NCBI GenBank assembly: GCA_023055505.1
Contig: JALIRH010000001.1
Coordinates: forward strand, 121,369,723-121,433,722
Length of the DNA stretch: 64,000 bases
DNA from: Callipepla californica brunnescens
Taxonomy: Eukaryota > Chordata > Aves > Galliformes > Odontophoridae
Direction of reading: 5' to 3'
Position numbers and translations under genes: made by a program. The notes below the pieces were generated by a model. It made no database searches and was not told the DNA's origin. It saw nothing but the letters and a program-made list of their open reading frames with translations. Below, in pieces: positions 12,380 to 57,639 of the stretch (its first letter is position 1; every line of letters begins with the position of its first letter).

Positions 12380-12405
12380 GGCACTAGAGGAGAGTCCTTG
12401 AGTCC

Positions 12406-45647
<33,242 letters not shown>

Positions 45648-46639
45648 CCTTTCCCACTGGCTCTGAGGGGACAGGGAAAGCAGGAATGAGATGGGTAGGG
45701 TATGGCTATGAATACCCCACACTCCTCTGCCACCCCTGGGCCAAAAACTGACTATTCTGAATTACTAGAGCCCACTTTTCTGGTCCTTTATAGCACCTGT
45801 GGCTTCCTCACCTATAAGGTTTAAGCCATCCCACAATGTATCAGCATGCTCCATGCCCAGTTTTAAATAGGCAGGTCCCCAGGTTAGCTGTATGTGAGCA
45901 GGTTTTATGATCTACCACAGAGCAATGGGGCACCCTGGGCGTTGCCAACACAGAGCATGTTCTCAGCTCACTGTCACACAGAGGGAACTTTGTCGTTAAA
46001 TGGTTAATATTAAACATTTAAGATCCTGGACGTTCCCTTTAAAGACTGCAGGAAACATTCCTCAGGTTGTCTTGAAGTGATGATCATTCGTCTGCTTGGA
46101 AAGCAGCAATGAGTGCAGACCATCCCCAGAGAGCCAGGGCTTCAAGAAGCACCTTCTGCTCAAAATTACACACACACATACTTCATGGTTTCATCAGAGA
46201 AGCCAGTAGGCTTGATCAAATCTGATTTTAATTAAAAAAAGACCTCTTGGCAGCACGCCATGTGTTTTCAGCTTAATTATTCTGTCTTGGCAAGCATCTA
46301 GTTTCTAGGGTAGAGATGTGAATTTAGGAATCCAGAAGACAGCAGAAAACCATGGTCCAGATGCTTCTGACAGAGACCAGCACCTCATCAAGGACCCCCA
46401 AGGCTGGTCATTGGGTACCAACACTTTTCCTTTGTTTTTTTATCCCTCCATCTCACAGGAAGAATCCTCTAAGCTCAGACACAAGGGGAGGGGGAACCTC
46501 TGCACTTTTCCCCTCTACTAAATCACCGACTTTCTTCTAAAACTACCTCCCTAAAGGTACCCCATATTTAAATATTCACGTATGTTTTTTCTCTCTCAAC
46601 AAAATAGGATGTCCTGTTGAAACTACTGATTATCACTGA

Positions 46640-46727
46640 ACCTGATTGACCTGTAGGCATCCCTCTTCATAGCAGGGGAGTTGATGACATTTAAGGGTCC
46701 CTTCTAACTCAAATAATTCTATGATTC
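46640..46727 (+). mobile_element. CR1 LINE 3' tail
   Basis: Plus strand: GCATCCCTCTTCATAGCAGG, GGTCCCTTCTAACTCAAATA and ATTCTATGATTC. Confidence 0.9.
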
Positions 46728-48585
46728 AGCAGAAGATACATCCAGCAAGATGGCCTAACTTGTTGATCCCAGCAAGTTGTATACATACTATATCCCTACT
46801 ATGGTTAATGAACATCCACAGATGCTTAAAAATTTCACTTGTGGGAGGAGGAAATGGCAAGAAGAGTTGATTGGAAGCAGAAACTCTGCAAACATCCATA
46901 GTCCCAGGGACTGTACAATCACTTATGTGCTCATACACCAATGTGAGAGTGGCTTCACTTTTCTTGTTGATGAATTGAGATAAAGTAGGTGTTGGAGAGA
47001 CAAATCAGTGCCCTTGCTGAGAGTATCATCCAACCAACTGACCTTCTCTTTCCTGGGCAAGATGAAAACACTTCACTTCTGCAAAGCATAGGTTTTAATT
47101 GATGGCATTTATCAGCTTGATTAGAAGCACAAGTGCTTATCAGTCAGGACCTGATTGAAGCCAAAATAACCCACTTGTTGTTAGCTCCACAGGTCTCCCT
47201 GCTGCTGAGAACTGGTTGCTAAAGCAGCTTGTGAGGTGCTTTGTCACCCACATTTCTCCAGCACAGCTACTGGCACCCAGCTGAGGCACAGGGGTAGTTA
47301 TGCAAAAGGGTAATTAAGCCTTTACTTTAATGAGATCTAAATTACGAAAGAAGTAGTGCCCTGGGTGGACTTCATAGGATAGGTTGGGGCAATAGGTTGA
47401 TGTATCTTCATTGGGAGACCATTGGCACTGCATGGTCAACAGCCCACCTACCCCAGCGTCCCGACCCTGCAGGCATAGTAAGCATTGAGCAATGATCCTC
47501 TAGCACTACGGATTTGGAATTTCATAGGTCATAATACTTCATTTTCATGGTCCAAAGGCAGGGAGAGGAGTCCCAGATCTGCTTTTGGTGCACCACATGA
47601 CTTGCTGTACCTGAAAGCCAAGGTTAGGACTTGACACGCACGGGGTCAGTTTAGAAAGCATTAATTCACACAGTAGCATTTGAAGGCAGTTAAGCAATGC
47701 AGAGAGGTGCTAATGGGCTCCTAGTGATGCCTCTAAGACTTTCTTTTTGGTATCAGGACTGGTTCTGATATGCTACAAAGATCCAAATGCATCACCTGCT
47801 CTGAAAAGAAACTTAAAATACATGGCTCAATACCAAGACCTCAATAATAGACCAGAATAATTGACACAGAAGAGCAGCCAGCCTCACTGTATCCCTACAC
47901 GTATCCCACTAAGTGGGCCAGAATACAAGCTAACCTACAGATCTCCAGAAGAAGAAGGGGATGACCAAGGAGGTCATGGGGACACCTCATCAGTGTGTGA
48001 GCTAATGTTGAGTGACAACCAGACAGGTCTTTGGCAGTGACAGCACACACCACTGCAGAAAAACACAGGCAAAGCAGGAAATGTTGGTTGGCAGCAACCT
48101 TCTGCATGAATAAAAGAGGCTGTAGAGAAGGATTCTGTAATAGCAGATAGTGAGATGAATTGTTTGAACTCATGTCCTTAAAGAAAGGAAAGGATGTATC
48201 CCTGAGATGCTGTGCAGAAAGAGCTTCTGAGAGTTAGGAATAGAGCCTGGAGGGAGGGGAAGTCTTGTGGCTTTTGAAAAGCCACACTCAAGGTAAGGCA
48301 GGAGTTATGGCTTTCGTGCAGGAGATGCCAGCCACCACTCCACAGCCTGTCCTGTGGCCAAGAGCTGGCACCCGGGTGCTCATTCATAAAACTACTGCTC
48401 TACAATCACGGCTCGGAGCTGCATTTTCCAGTGACCTTTGCAATGTTTACTTCCATGCGATGCCCTGAGCAGCATCCATTCCCATGGGAATGGGACAAAA
48501 GTTCTCTCAGCCAAGCCTCCCCAGCCTTCTCTTGGCCCAGATTTGCTTGAGGGGTTGACTCCTTTGCCCTGCTGTCCCACCCCAG
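46728..48585. other. Presumed intron 1 interior, nothing recognised
   Basis: A CR1-free 1.9 kb stretch of AT-rich unique-looking sequence with no gene or RNA seen. Confidence 0.5.
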
Positions 48586-48589
48586 GGTG

Positions 48590-48757
48590 ACTATCACCCT
48601 TGGTCAAGAGGGTGGAAATGGTTGGCCAGGATGGATGGGGCTCTGCGCTGCCCAGTCTCATGTCTGATGTAGTGTCTGGCAAACCTGCCCACAGCAGGGG
48701 TGTTGGAACTAGGTGATCTCCAAGGTCCCTTCCAACTCAATCCATTCTACAGTCATA
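48590..48757 (+). mobile_element. CR1 LINE 3' fragment
   Basis: Plus strand: TGGCCAGGATGGATGGGGCT and GGAACTAGGTGATCTCCAAG, with tail CAATCCATTCTACAG. The 5' boundary is uncertain. Confidence 0.75.
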
Positions 48758-49809
48758 TGAAATAGGTTCGGATTGCAAAGAAAAAAAACAAGCTAAAAGA
48801 GAAAGGGTAACATTTGGGATTTATTTGTTTTTAATCAGAAAATAATTGAAAGGGAAGGCTAGGGGGGTGTGGGGTGGAACGTTTTTGGGGCAGTGTTAAA
48901 ATTCATTACTCTCTTCAATTTGCAGCATTTCACGCTTACCGGGCCCAGCTTCAGATCTGCCACACTGAAATGCTGAAGTGCAAAGAGCCTGAGTGCTCTT
49001 TGCCTCCTTGCACAAAGCTCGAGTACACTCACTGAGCCGGGGAAGCAGACGTTCTGGCATCGTTAACCAAACAACACGTGCATTGCATGTGTTTGCGTGT
49101 GGGTGAGAAACGAAACCCCGAGCTCCCAACCCCATTTGCAGAGCTGAAAGTTTGGCAGCAGAAATCTGAGCCTGAGCTCAGCTCAGCCCCGAAGCAGTTA
49201 AGCAAAAACAAACTATTTGTTGAGGATGGAGCCAGATGCATGACTCAGGGCTGCTGCGGACTCCCCCTTCCAGCTCCTGCCAGCTGGTTGTGATCCCTGC
49301 TCCAAGCACTGCAACGGGAGAGCTATTGAAAGTGCCTTTCCTGGCCAGAACCAAATGCTTGCTGATGTATTCCTTCCCTTCTCAGAAATCCTTTCCTTCC
49401 CTTCCAGCTTGCAGGCACGGGCTCACTGCACTTATCTCAAGGCTGCACCCTGGCCAGGAGCAAAGGGCTTCCTTGCATGCAGATCTGCATTTTTTATTTG
49501 TCTGGTGACATATCAGACTAAAGAATTTGGCCTTAGAGGGTACAATCTATGTTCTCACTGAGCCAGAGATATCTTTGGTGTCGCATTGCAAAGGCATGGA
49601 ATAGGTCAAAGAGAAAATCAGACAGGGATCACGCATAGGGGTTTCCAAAGCCTCGAGCAAGCACAGTTATAGGGACAACCTACAACATCACAACCCTCGA
49701 TTGCAGAATATTCAGAGTTCTCAAAGCAGCCAGGCTCTGTCCAAAAAGATTTATTTAAATTATTTTATTCCAGACTCCTCATGTGCTTCCTTTCAGACGT
49801 AAACGGCCC

Positions 49810-50152
49810 TCAGGTGTGGCAGGGGAGGTTCAGGTTGGATGTCAGGAAAAATAGAGGTGACACATTGGGGACAAGCTGCCCAGGGAGGTGGCAGGAACAC
49901 CTGGAGGTGTTCAGGAACCGTGGGGATGTGGAACATGCATGAGGAACATGGTCAGAGGGCATGGTGAGATGGGTTGGGCTTGGATTCATAGATTCATTAG
50001 GTTGGAAAGGACCTACAAGATCATCTAGTCCAACCATCCTCCCACCACTATCCCTACCCACCAAGCTACTAAATCAAATCCCTTAGCGCCTCATCTAAAC
50101 GCTTCTTGAACAGCGCTAGGGAGATCTTAGAGGTCTTTTTCAACCTTAATGA
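49810..50152 (+). mobile_element. CR1 LINE interrupted by a second element
   Basis: The host copy (plus) runs GCAGGGGAGGTTCAGGTTGG to GATGGGTTGGGCTTGGA at 49984 and resumes at about 50122 with AGATCTTAGAGGTCTTTTTC and its tail. The 138 bp between is a separate minus-strand element. Confidence 0.9.
49985..50122 (-). mobile_element. CR1-like insertion nested in a CR1
   Basis: Minus strand: TTCATAGATTCATTAGGTTG, CTACAAGATCATCTAGTCC and CTCATCTAAACGCTTCTTG. Its tail octamer (TTCATAGA) is the unit of the array in CAPN5 intron 10. Confidence 0.88.
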
Positions 50153-50892
50153 TCAATGCCTCTGATTCGGTGGGCACTGTGAATTGCTCTTCCACCCATC
50201 GACACAGAGGTCCAGCCCTGCAGAGGAAACGCTGCCAACATAAGAACAGCTTTATGCACTCTTTTCCCACAATCTGGAAAAGAAGCAGCCAAACCACAAA
50301 TCCCTTTCTACACAGAACACGAGATAAGTGCTCCACACCTCCTAGCCTCTCTACAAGCAAACAAAAAAATCCCCCAGGATGAAGGCTACAAAGTGACAGT
50401 CACATTTAAGGGCCACTGGGATTAGCAGCACAGCTAACAGCAGGTATGAACTGCGTTCCCAAAGCTCTTTTTTCCCCATTCCCATGGGTGCATCCACTGT
50501 TGATCTGCTCGGCCTCAATGTGGCTTGGTCTGGAGCCAACAGGACCACAGAACATCCTCCATGCATCAGCAGCAGCCACGATGGAGGTGAAGCCAGGCCG
50601 GTGAATGTCCAAAAAGAAGACACAGTTTCTTCACAAACTGACCGTGATTAAACTGAGATTGAATTCCTATGGGAAACCATAGGTTCTTCACATCCAGATA
50701 TCTGGGAACAGTTGGAAGTTTTTGCTTTCATCAAAGAGCAAATTACCAAGCATTTACAGCAGTTGTTTATTGAAAGAAAACTATGGAAAAGCAGAGGATT
50801 GGATGCACCTCTCTGGGTTTTTTTCCTTTCTGTTAATGTGACACCTCCAGAGCATCACTTGATCACTGCTTAAGAAATTGGAAGACTTTGCA

Positions 50893-50985
50893 CTTAGAGA
50901 CACAGCTGAGTGGGTACGGTGGGGATGGGTTGATGGTTGGACCAGATGGTCTTTGAGGTCCTTTCCAACCTTAATGATTCTAATG
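50893..50985 (+). mobile_element. CR1 LINE 3' tail
   Basis: Plus strand: GGTACGGTGGGGATGGGTTG, TCCTTTCCAACCTTAATGAT and TCTAATGG. Confidence 0.92.
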
Positions 50986-51691
50986 GGAGCAAGACACAGT
51001 GGGTCAGCAGAAGCTTCCTACATCACTCCACTTCCCTCCAGTGCATGGGGCCACATCACCACCAGGCAAGGAAAACACAAAAGCACAGCTCACAGATTTG
51101 CAAGCGATGGGGGCAAAAGAGCTCCTACAGATGCCTGCATGCCAAGTGGGCAAACTGATGGGTTTACATGGAGGTGTGGAATTCAGGTTGTGCTTGGGGT
51201 TAGCAGGTCTGGGTATCCCTGGGTGCCTGTTTGGAGGGAAACAGGCAGAGTACAAACATCAGGAGTTCCCTTTTGCTTGGATAAACTCACACAGGGAGTG
51301 CCACCATGCTTGGGAGCATCTCATTCCTTGCAGACATGAGTCACCATTTGCAAACAGGCAACGTTGCAGCTGCAGGAAAAAAGGGCAACACTGCACTGCC
51401 CAACACCCTGATAACACTGTCTCAGCAGCAGAATGGAAAAACACATTTCCTGGTGGCTGTCTAGGTTATGAGTAGAGCTCATTCCTCATCCCCTGCTTGC
51501 GAAGCTTCTGCAGTCAAGACCTCCCTGCACACAACATGTGTTTGTGGCACCAGCCAGGGCAACCCTTCTGCTCAACATTAAGATCAGGCAGGAGAAGGAT
51601 GTCTATCTGAAGGCATCCTTGGACAGAGTGAAGCTGGTGGCAGCATCCACTGCCTGGCTGCAAACGGAAGAGGTTGGAGAGCTGCAGGACT

Positions 51692-51780
51692 AGCAGGGAT
51701 GGTTGGGGAAGAAAAACAAAAGGAGACAGCAGGAGGACAGACCCAAAAGCAGAGGGAGGTTAATGTGCCATCAGGCTGCC
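51692..51780 (+). repeat. Inverted repeat arm A (unclassified element)
   Basis: It reads GCAGGGATGGTTGGGGAAG, then GACAGACCCAAAAGCAGAGG and GAGGTTAATGTGCCATCAGG. The reverse complement of 54003-54088 matches it over nearly the whole length, and weaker similarity continues to the left through CTGCAAACGGAAGAGG. The family is not recognised. Confidence 0.8.
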
Positions 51781-51929
51781 AGCTTTGCACGAGGGATGAA
51801 GAGAGAAGCAGAAGATATTCCTTGCTTGGCATCCTGCTCATCCCTAACTCTCAGGTTGGAGAGAATAGAGAAGTTCTGTTTGGGGGATCTCACAAAGTCA
51901 GTACATCCCAACCTTAACAATGCAGTCAC

Positions 51930-52157
51930 GCATCAGGTTGGATATCAGGATATTATTTCTTCTCCAAAAGAGTGGTAACACACTGGCATGGGCTGCACAG
52001 GGAGGTGGAGGAGTCACTCACTGTTCCTAGAGGTATTCAAGAACCACGGAGATATGGCACTGATGGACGTGGTCAGCAGGCAAAGGGAGGATGAGTCAAT
52101 GGCTGATTTAGCAGATCTTAGCAGTCTTTTCCAGTCTCAATGATTAATTATTCTATC
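51930..52157 (+). mobile_element. CR1 LINE 3' fragment
   Basis: Plus strand: CAGGTTGGATATCAGGATAT, CACTGGCATGGGCTGCACAG, GAACCACGGAGATATGGCAC and the tail CAATGATTAATTATTCTAT. Confidence 0.93.
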
Positions 52158-53567
52158 AGGGCTCTGTACCTCAACAGGGTTTAAAAACCCTGGATTAATC
52201 TCCAGATTGGGGTTAAAAACCCTTGCAGATCAACAGGGACTCTAGGACAAGAACTGAAAGGTGAACCAAAGAGCCCTGTTAATGCCCAGTGCCTGGAGAT
52301 ATCCATCACCCCGCTAACCCTCCATGCCCCAGCCCTGCAGCTGTGGCTCTGGTTAATGATTATAGTGAGAAGTACGTAATGGCTGGTTACAACAAGGAAA
52401 GGAAAGCTCATATCCGAGCACACCCATGAGTCCTGGGGCTTCCTAACAAAACCCTACAGACAGCAGAAAGCTTCTGCGGGGTTCCACAAGGTTTACATAG
52501 GGCAGCCCCAAACTGGGATGGAGTAGCTCAGGGAAGTGGGGGGCTAGTTTCAAAAGCAAGGTTGTGTGCTTTCAAATGTGGTCTGAATAGAGCAGGCTTT
52601 CAGACTCTGGAGCCTAGGAAGAGCAGAGTCATGCACACAGAACTGAGTCACCTCCAGCTGTGGCTGTTCAGCCACATGGGCTATCCTTAGCCCAAGAGGA
52701 CTCAATTACCATCACTCCACACATGCATGGTGTTGAACACCTGCTATGTCAGGCTACAGGAGCACTGTGCCCTTCTCAGTATCCCTTTCAACCATTCTGG
52801 ATAAAATACAAGCAAGTCAAGTAGAAGGATGTTGTCTTTGTAGGACTGGCCTGAACTGATTTCTATTATTTATTCAAGGCTCCTAATTGAATGTCTGGAC
52901 CAGCTGCTTTTAAACCCGGTCACACTGACTCCACTGGAAGCCTTACACCACAACAATATGTTTGCACTGAATTTCATGCCAGCTGGACAGAAACCTTATG
53001 GTCTAAAGACCGACCCACACCTCCATTATGTATACAGAGGGAAGGACAGAGAAGTCATGGAGACAGACAGCCTTCTGCTTGGACGTTATGGGTCACAGAG
53101 ATGCTTTGTTAAGAGGTTTCAGGAAATTCATTCAGAAAGCTCATTATTAAGCACAGATAAAATGCAGCACGTCTCCATGCAAATGTGCTGCCTCCAATTG
53201 CTTCTGCAGCTTCTGGGATAATTAAAGCAATTGTACTTCAAAAGATGCAGAGACGCGTGCCCGAGGAGCTGAAGAGATAACGGGGCTGCAGCTACTCTAC
53301 AGGAGGTGGAGTGGATGCTGCAAGATGAACACAGGCACAGAAGCACTGAGCTCCTCACCTGCCCCTCCCTCAGTGCCTCCATATCCTCTTTTTCCCTTTC
53401 CCTGGATCTTCATCCCCTTGGGAGCCCCTTCCTGAGCCCCACATTCCAGATATCCAAAGCCACGAAGGCAAATCCCCTCACCACACGTAGGTATTGGCTG
53501 ACTTCATCAGGCCATTCACCCCTTCTCTGCCAAACCTCCCAGTTAGGCCAGCAAGATCTGCCTGAGA

Positions 53568-53660
53568 TTTACAATCATAAAATCATTTGAGTTGGAAGCG
53601 ATTTTTGAAGGCCACCTGATCCAGCCATCCACCCAGCCCTAAAGATTTCCACTGGGTGAG
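53568..53660 (-). mobile_element. CR1 LINE 3' end
   Basis: Minus strand: CAATCATAAAATCATTTGAG, then TTGGAAGCGATTTTTGAAGG. Confidence 0.85.
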
Positions 53661-53709
53661 GATTTCCCAAGGGCCTGATCCAATGCCTCTGCAACTGCTG
53701 CTTGCAAAT

Positions 53710-53990
53710 GAATCACAGAATGGCCTGGGTTGAAAAGGACCTCAAAGATCATTATATTTCAATCCCCCTGTTGTGGGCAGGGTCGCCAATCACTAGAGCA
53801 GGCTGCCCAGTGCCACATCCAGCCTTACCCTGAGTGCCTCCAGGGATGGGGCATCCACAAGCTCTCTGTGCAACCTGTTCCAGAGCATCACCGCCCTCTG
53901 AGTGAAAAACTTCCTCCTAACATCAAACCTAAACCTCCCTTGTCTTACTGTAAAACCATTCCCCCTTGTCCTACTACTATCAACCCACTT
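53710..53990 (-). mobile_element. CR1 LINE 3' fragment
   Basis: Minus strand: GAATCACAGAATGGCCTGGG, GAGCAGGCTGCCCAGTGCC and CCTCCTAACATCAAACCTAA. Confidence 0.95.
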
Positions 53991-54002
53991 AAACTGTCGT
54001 TA

Positions 54003-54088
54003 GTGCCTGGTGGCACACCAACCTCCCTCTGCTTCTGGGTCTGTCCATCTGCCATCTCCTCTTGTTTTCCTTTCCCAACCATCCCTGC
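54003..54088 (-). repeat. Inverted repeat arm B (unclassified element)
   Basis: The minus-strand copy of the element at 51692-51780. It begins directly after a CR1 fragment ending near 53990, and similarity continues toward 54130 on the right. Confidence 0.8.
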
Positions 54089-55461
54089 ACCTCTTCACGA
54101 AATGGAGGGTTTGCAGCTGCATCTTTTATCTCTGCACGCCTTCCCTTTGCTTTCACTGCCTTGATCAGCCCACAGCAATCCTGGTAGCACATACACGAGC
54201 CCAGACGAGTGGTTGGACCAGCTCTGCAAGGTTGGGGAGCAGCAGAGAGTGCACAGAGTTGGTAGGAAGCTCTGCTTGCCAGGGTGTGGCTTGTAAAAAA
54301 AGCAATACTAAAACAACAACCCAACCAACAACAAAACAACCAAACCCCAAGCAACAAATAGGTGTCCTTCCTTCTTTTCCATATGAGCTTGGAACTGCTG
54401 GGAAGGGATGTAGGCTGGCTAACTGGAGCTGCCTGCATCCTACCCCAAAAAGCATAGAAATGCAATGGACAGAGGTCCTCCTGCTGCAGGGATATGACTT
54501 CTCCCCCATGAAACCTGCTCTGGGATTTGTCTGGAGACAGAAAAAGAGAACAGCAAAAACACAGCAGGGGAAGGCATCTTGTTTCATGAGCAGAGCTGGA
54601 GCTTTGCCCTTTTCCCTTGCAGTTCTGCATGGAACGACACCGAGCTTCCCTGTCCCCGTGATGGAAACTGCACAGCTCTGGGCTGCCGCAGCCATCTCAG
54701 GTCAGTTATTGCCAGATAAACCTCAAAGCAAGAAAACATTGCAGGAAAAAAAAACCTCAGAGCCATAAAGCAGAGCTGCAGTCAGGGAGAGGATGCGGCC
54801 CACCCCCTCTGCAGCAATGGGGCAGAGTTAGGGTGGTGGTGATGCTTTACACCATTGCTGTCACCTCACCTGTAGGTTTGGTTGGAAACATCCCGTGCTC
54901 GTAACAACTTAAATCTTGCACGAGGAACAAACCCTGAAGTGTCCATTGGCTGCTGATGTGCGCTGCCACGTTTCCTGGTTGCAGGCAGCATTAAAACTTC
55001 CAGGCTGGTTGAAACCTCAGGACATGAGAGAGCAGAAACAATGCAGGGAACGAAGAGCAGAAGGATGAAAATCATTCCTTCAACCCCAAGGGCAAACTAA
55101 GGAGTGTTGTTAGAGTTGTTATTTTTTTTTTGTGGGGTTTTTCTTTTGTGCTGGAATATTTTAAGGTTAAATGTGTCAGTGCGCTGCTGATCTGGGCCAT
55201 CCCCTGCAGAGCACATGAAAGCTGCCCGTGGGATGTGCAGGAGGTGGGGAGCTGGGTTCAGCCACCCCACAGGGCAGGATCAGGTCCAGAGGAGACGGTC
55301 TGCTGTCCTACAGGGCACTGCAGTGCTATCATCTGTCATGGCCCTGGAGCACGAGGAGCTGCAATGCCAGCTGTAAAGAAATACACTGCACAGGGAAAGC
55401 AAAAGCTGCTGAAGTCTGCCCTGTCCCAGAGTACAAAGGAGAAGGGGATTCTTTTTTCCGT

Positions 55462-55702
55462 AGGATCATAGAATCACTGAGGTTGAAAAAGACCTTGACG
55501 ATGAACAAGGCCAACCCCAGCTCACCCCACCGTGCCCACTGACCACATCCCCACAGTTCTTGAACACCTCCAGGGATGATGAGTGCACCACTTCCCTGAG
55601 CAGCCTGTGCCAATGCATCATCCCTCTTTCAGAGATGAGATTTTTGCTGATATCCAGCCTGAGCTTCCCCTGGCACAACTTGAGGCCATTACCTCTCGTC
55701 TA
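55462..55702 (-). mobile_element. CR1 LINE 3' fragment
   Basis: Minus strand: AGGATCATAGAATCACTGAG, CAGTTCTTGAACACCTCCAG and TGAGGCCATTACCTCTCGTC. Confidence 0.95.
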
Positions 55703-55827
55703 ATTTTTTCCTAAGAGATGGGAAAAAGCTCAAACACATCGTCTGTGTTGGCACCTTGAGGAGCTACCTGTAAGTAATCCTCAGTTTGGCACAAATAACC
55801 TTTGAGTTACATCCCCCAGGATACAAA

Positions 55828-55906
55828 GGGGAATTGTAAAGGCTGGAAAAGACCTCCAAGATCACCACGGTCAACCCATCCCCATTAATCAAGTCCCTAA
55901 GAGCAG
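55828..55906 (-). mobile_element. Diverged CR1 LINE 3' fragment
   Basis: Minus strand: GGCTGGAAAAGACCTCCAAG and ATCACCACGGTCAACCCATC. Confidence 0.75.
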
Positions 55907-56277
55907 GAAAGGGTTAATGCTGCAGCTCAGCGGGTTCAATCAAAGCAGCCCCAGCAAAGGCAGTGGGTTTGTGTCCATTTTTCAGAGCTCTTTCTCCCTG
56001 GGTAATCAGGTGGAAGTGAGCAGAGCTGGAGTAAGCACTGCATCTCATCGCACATCCACGGTGCTGCCCATGGGGACACGGGATGGGACGAAAGGAGTAC
56101 TGCCCGGACCTGAACATGAAGCAGGTCAATGAAAACCCATTGCTGAGCCACAGATGAAGGCTTCCCATGCACATCCCATCACACCACTGTCTCCTCATGG
56201 GCTGAAACCTGCACACAGGTAGGAATGAGAAATGGGAGCAGACCATGGAGACTCGTGAGGAGGAGGAGGGGGATGTG

Positions 56278-56365
56278 TGTGATCACAATCATGGAATGGC
56301 TGAGGTGGGAAGTACCTCTGGGTCCATTTGGCCCACCCCTGCCCCAGCAGGGCCAACCAGAACAT
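56278..56365 (-). mobile_element. CR1 LINE 3' fragment
   Basis: Minus strand: CACAATCATGGAATGGCTGA, then GGCCCACCCCTGCCCCAGCA. Confidence 0.8.
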
Positions 56366-57639
56366 TACCACGATCCCAAGTCCTTACTGCATCCTTCTCA
56401 CTCCCCATGCACCAGCCTGCTTGGACCAGGCCGGGAAAGGGATTCTGGGACCTCTGAAGAGATCGAAAACGTCTGGTGATGATTCCATAAGTATGAACAA
56501 ATTTATAGGATGCATTCATCATCATACCCCAGCACAAACACTACCTAAATCTCCTCTCGGGATCAGATCCAAAGCCTTCTTAAAGCATCGATGCTTTGTT
56601 ATTAATCTGTGCAGCAACAGGGCACGGCAGAGCAGGATTTATTTATTTCTTCTTTTTTTTTTTTTTTTTTTTTGGAGGCACAATCAAAGACAACATTTAT
56701 CTCAGGGATACAGCTGAGCTTCACCGTGCCTGCTCTGCTGCCACATGTAGGGGTTGGGGGGGAACATCATCATGGCTCTTCGCAAAGGAGACACCAGCAC
56801 ACAGTATGTGGACTGAAGACCATTACCACCTACCTCTATCAGCCCCAAATCCTCCTTATCCCACAGCCATGCAGCACCTTAGAAGAGAAACGTGCCCAAA
56901 TTCACGCTCCTCCTAATGAGGTGAAGCTGCTGAGCCTCTAGAGAAGTCCCTGGACCTCCCAATCCCAAACCACGGTCCCATAATCTTAATTCTCCCATGC
57001 TCTCATCCCACCTGGTGGGATGATCAGAAGGAGCTTTCTAGGGGAGCAATCCCAAGGGATGGGGTAGATAGGGGCAGCTCTCCCCTTGTCCCACCACCTT
57101 AACTCCTCCATAACCCAACAGGGAAGGGGATTCCTGGAGGGCAATCACAAAGGGTGAGGGCCAGCAGGGAGATGGCAGCAGCCCTCAGAGCCCTTGTATG
57201 GGATTTCCATTCTGAGCCTTCCTCAAAACCTTTCACAGCATCTCCCTACCCCTGCAAACAGCACTCTCATCTCCTCTTGCTGTCTACCAATCCACCCCAG
57301 CACCCAGGCAGTGGAATAATGGGAACTGGTCGCGTTCTCAGCTCTGAAATAACATTTTCAGGACAGGAAAAGGAGAAAGAAGCAATGCCTCCTGCCACAG
57401 GGACCGGGGAAACCCACGTTCACATCCCAGCTTGGGAACCTGGAGAAAACATCACTTCTTTCCATCCCAGAGGACAGGAGCTCTCAGTCTCACACTTTAA
57501 GTTTCTAAAAGCCATCGCTTTTGTCCCAGATATTCAGAACAAAGAACGGGCCCTGAAACCTCCCAGCTTTCCCCCCCTCCCTCCTGCTCCCCAGCTGAAG
57601 CTGCTCGGCCTCACTACCGAAAGTTTCACTTCAGCTCAG

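Larger units (their letters stand above)
10076..12405 (-). other. CAPN5: Probable CAPN5 3' UTR
   Basis: Reading on from the CAPN5 stop on the minus strand, the first AATAAA I find is at 10100-10095. It is followed by GT-rich sequence (TGTTTTGTG), as expected downstream of a cleavage site, giving a 3' UTR of about 2.3 kb. The interval holds a TG/TA microsatellite next to the stop and two CR1 pieces lying antisense to the transcript. No open frame in it resembles a protein. The end point is inferred. Confidence 0.45.
45663..57639 (-). other. Presumed CAPN5 intron 1
   Basis: About 12 kb between the first coding exon and the CpG-rich block. It is filled with CR1 fragments listed separately, an unclassified inverted repeat pair, and a T(23) run near 56651-56673. 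No coding exon is recognised. The segment 48.9-49.3 kb has more CpG and strong minus-strand donors and could hold an alternative first exon. Confidence 0.5.

Noticed and set aside
53989..54768. Overlapping 213-codon (minus) and 252-codon (plus) frames
   Set aside because: Part is the unclassified repeat, part is a CAA-rich tract; the two frames are mirror shadows and neither looks like a protein family.
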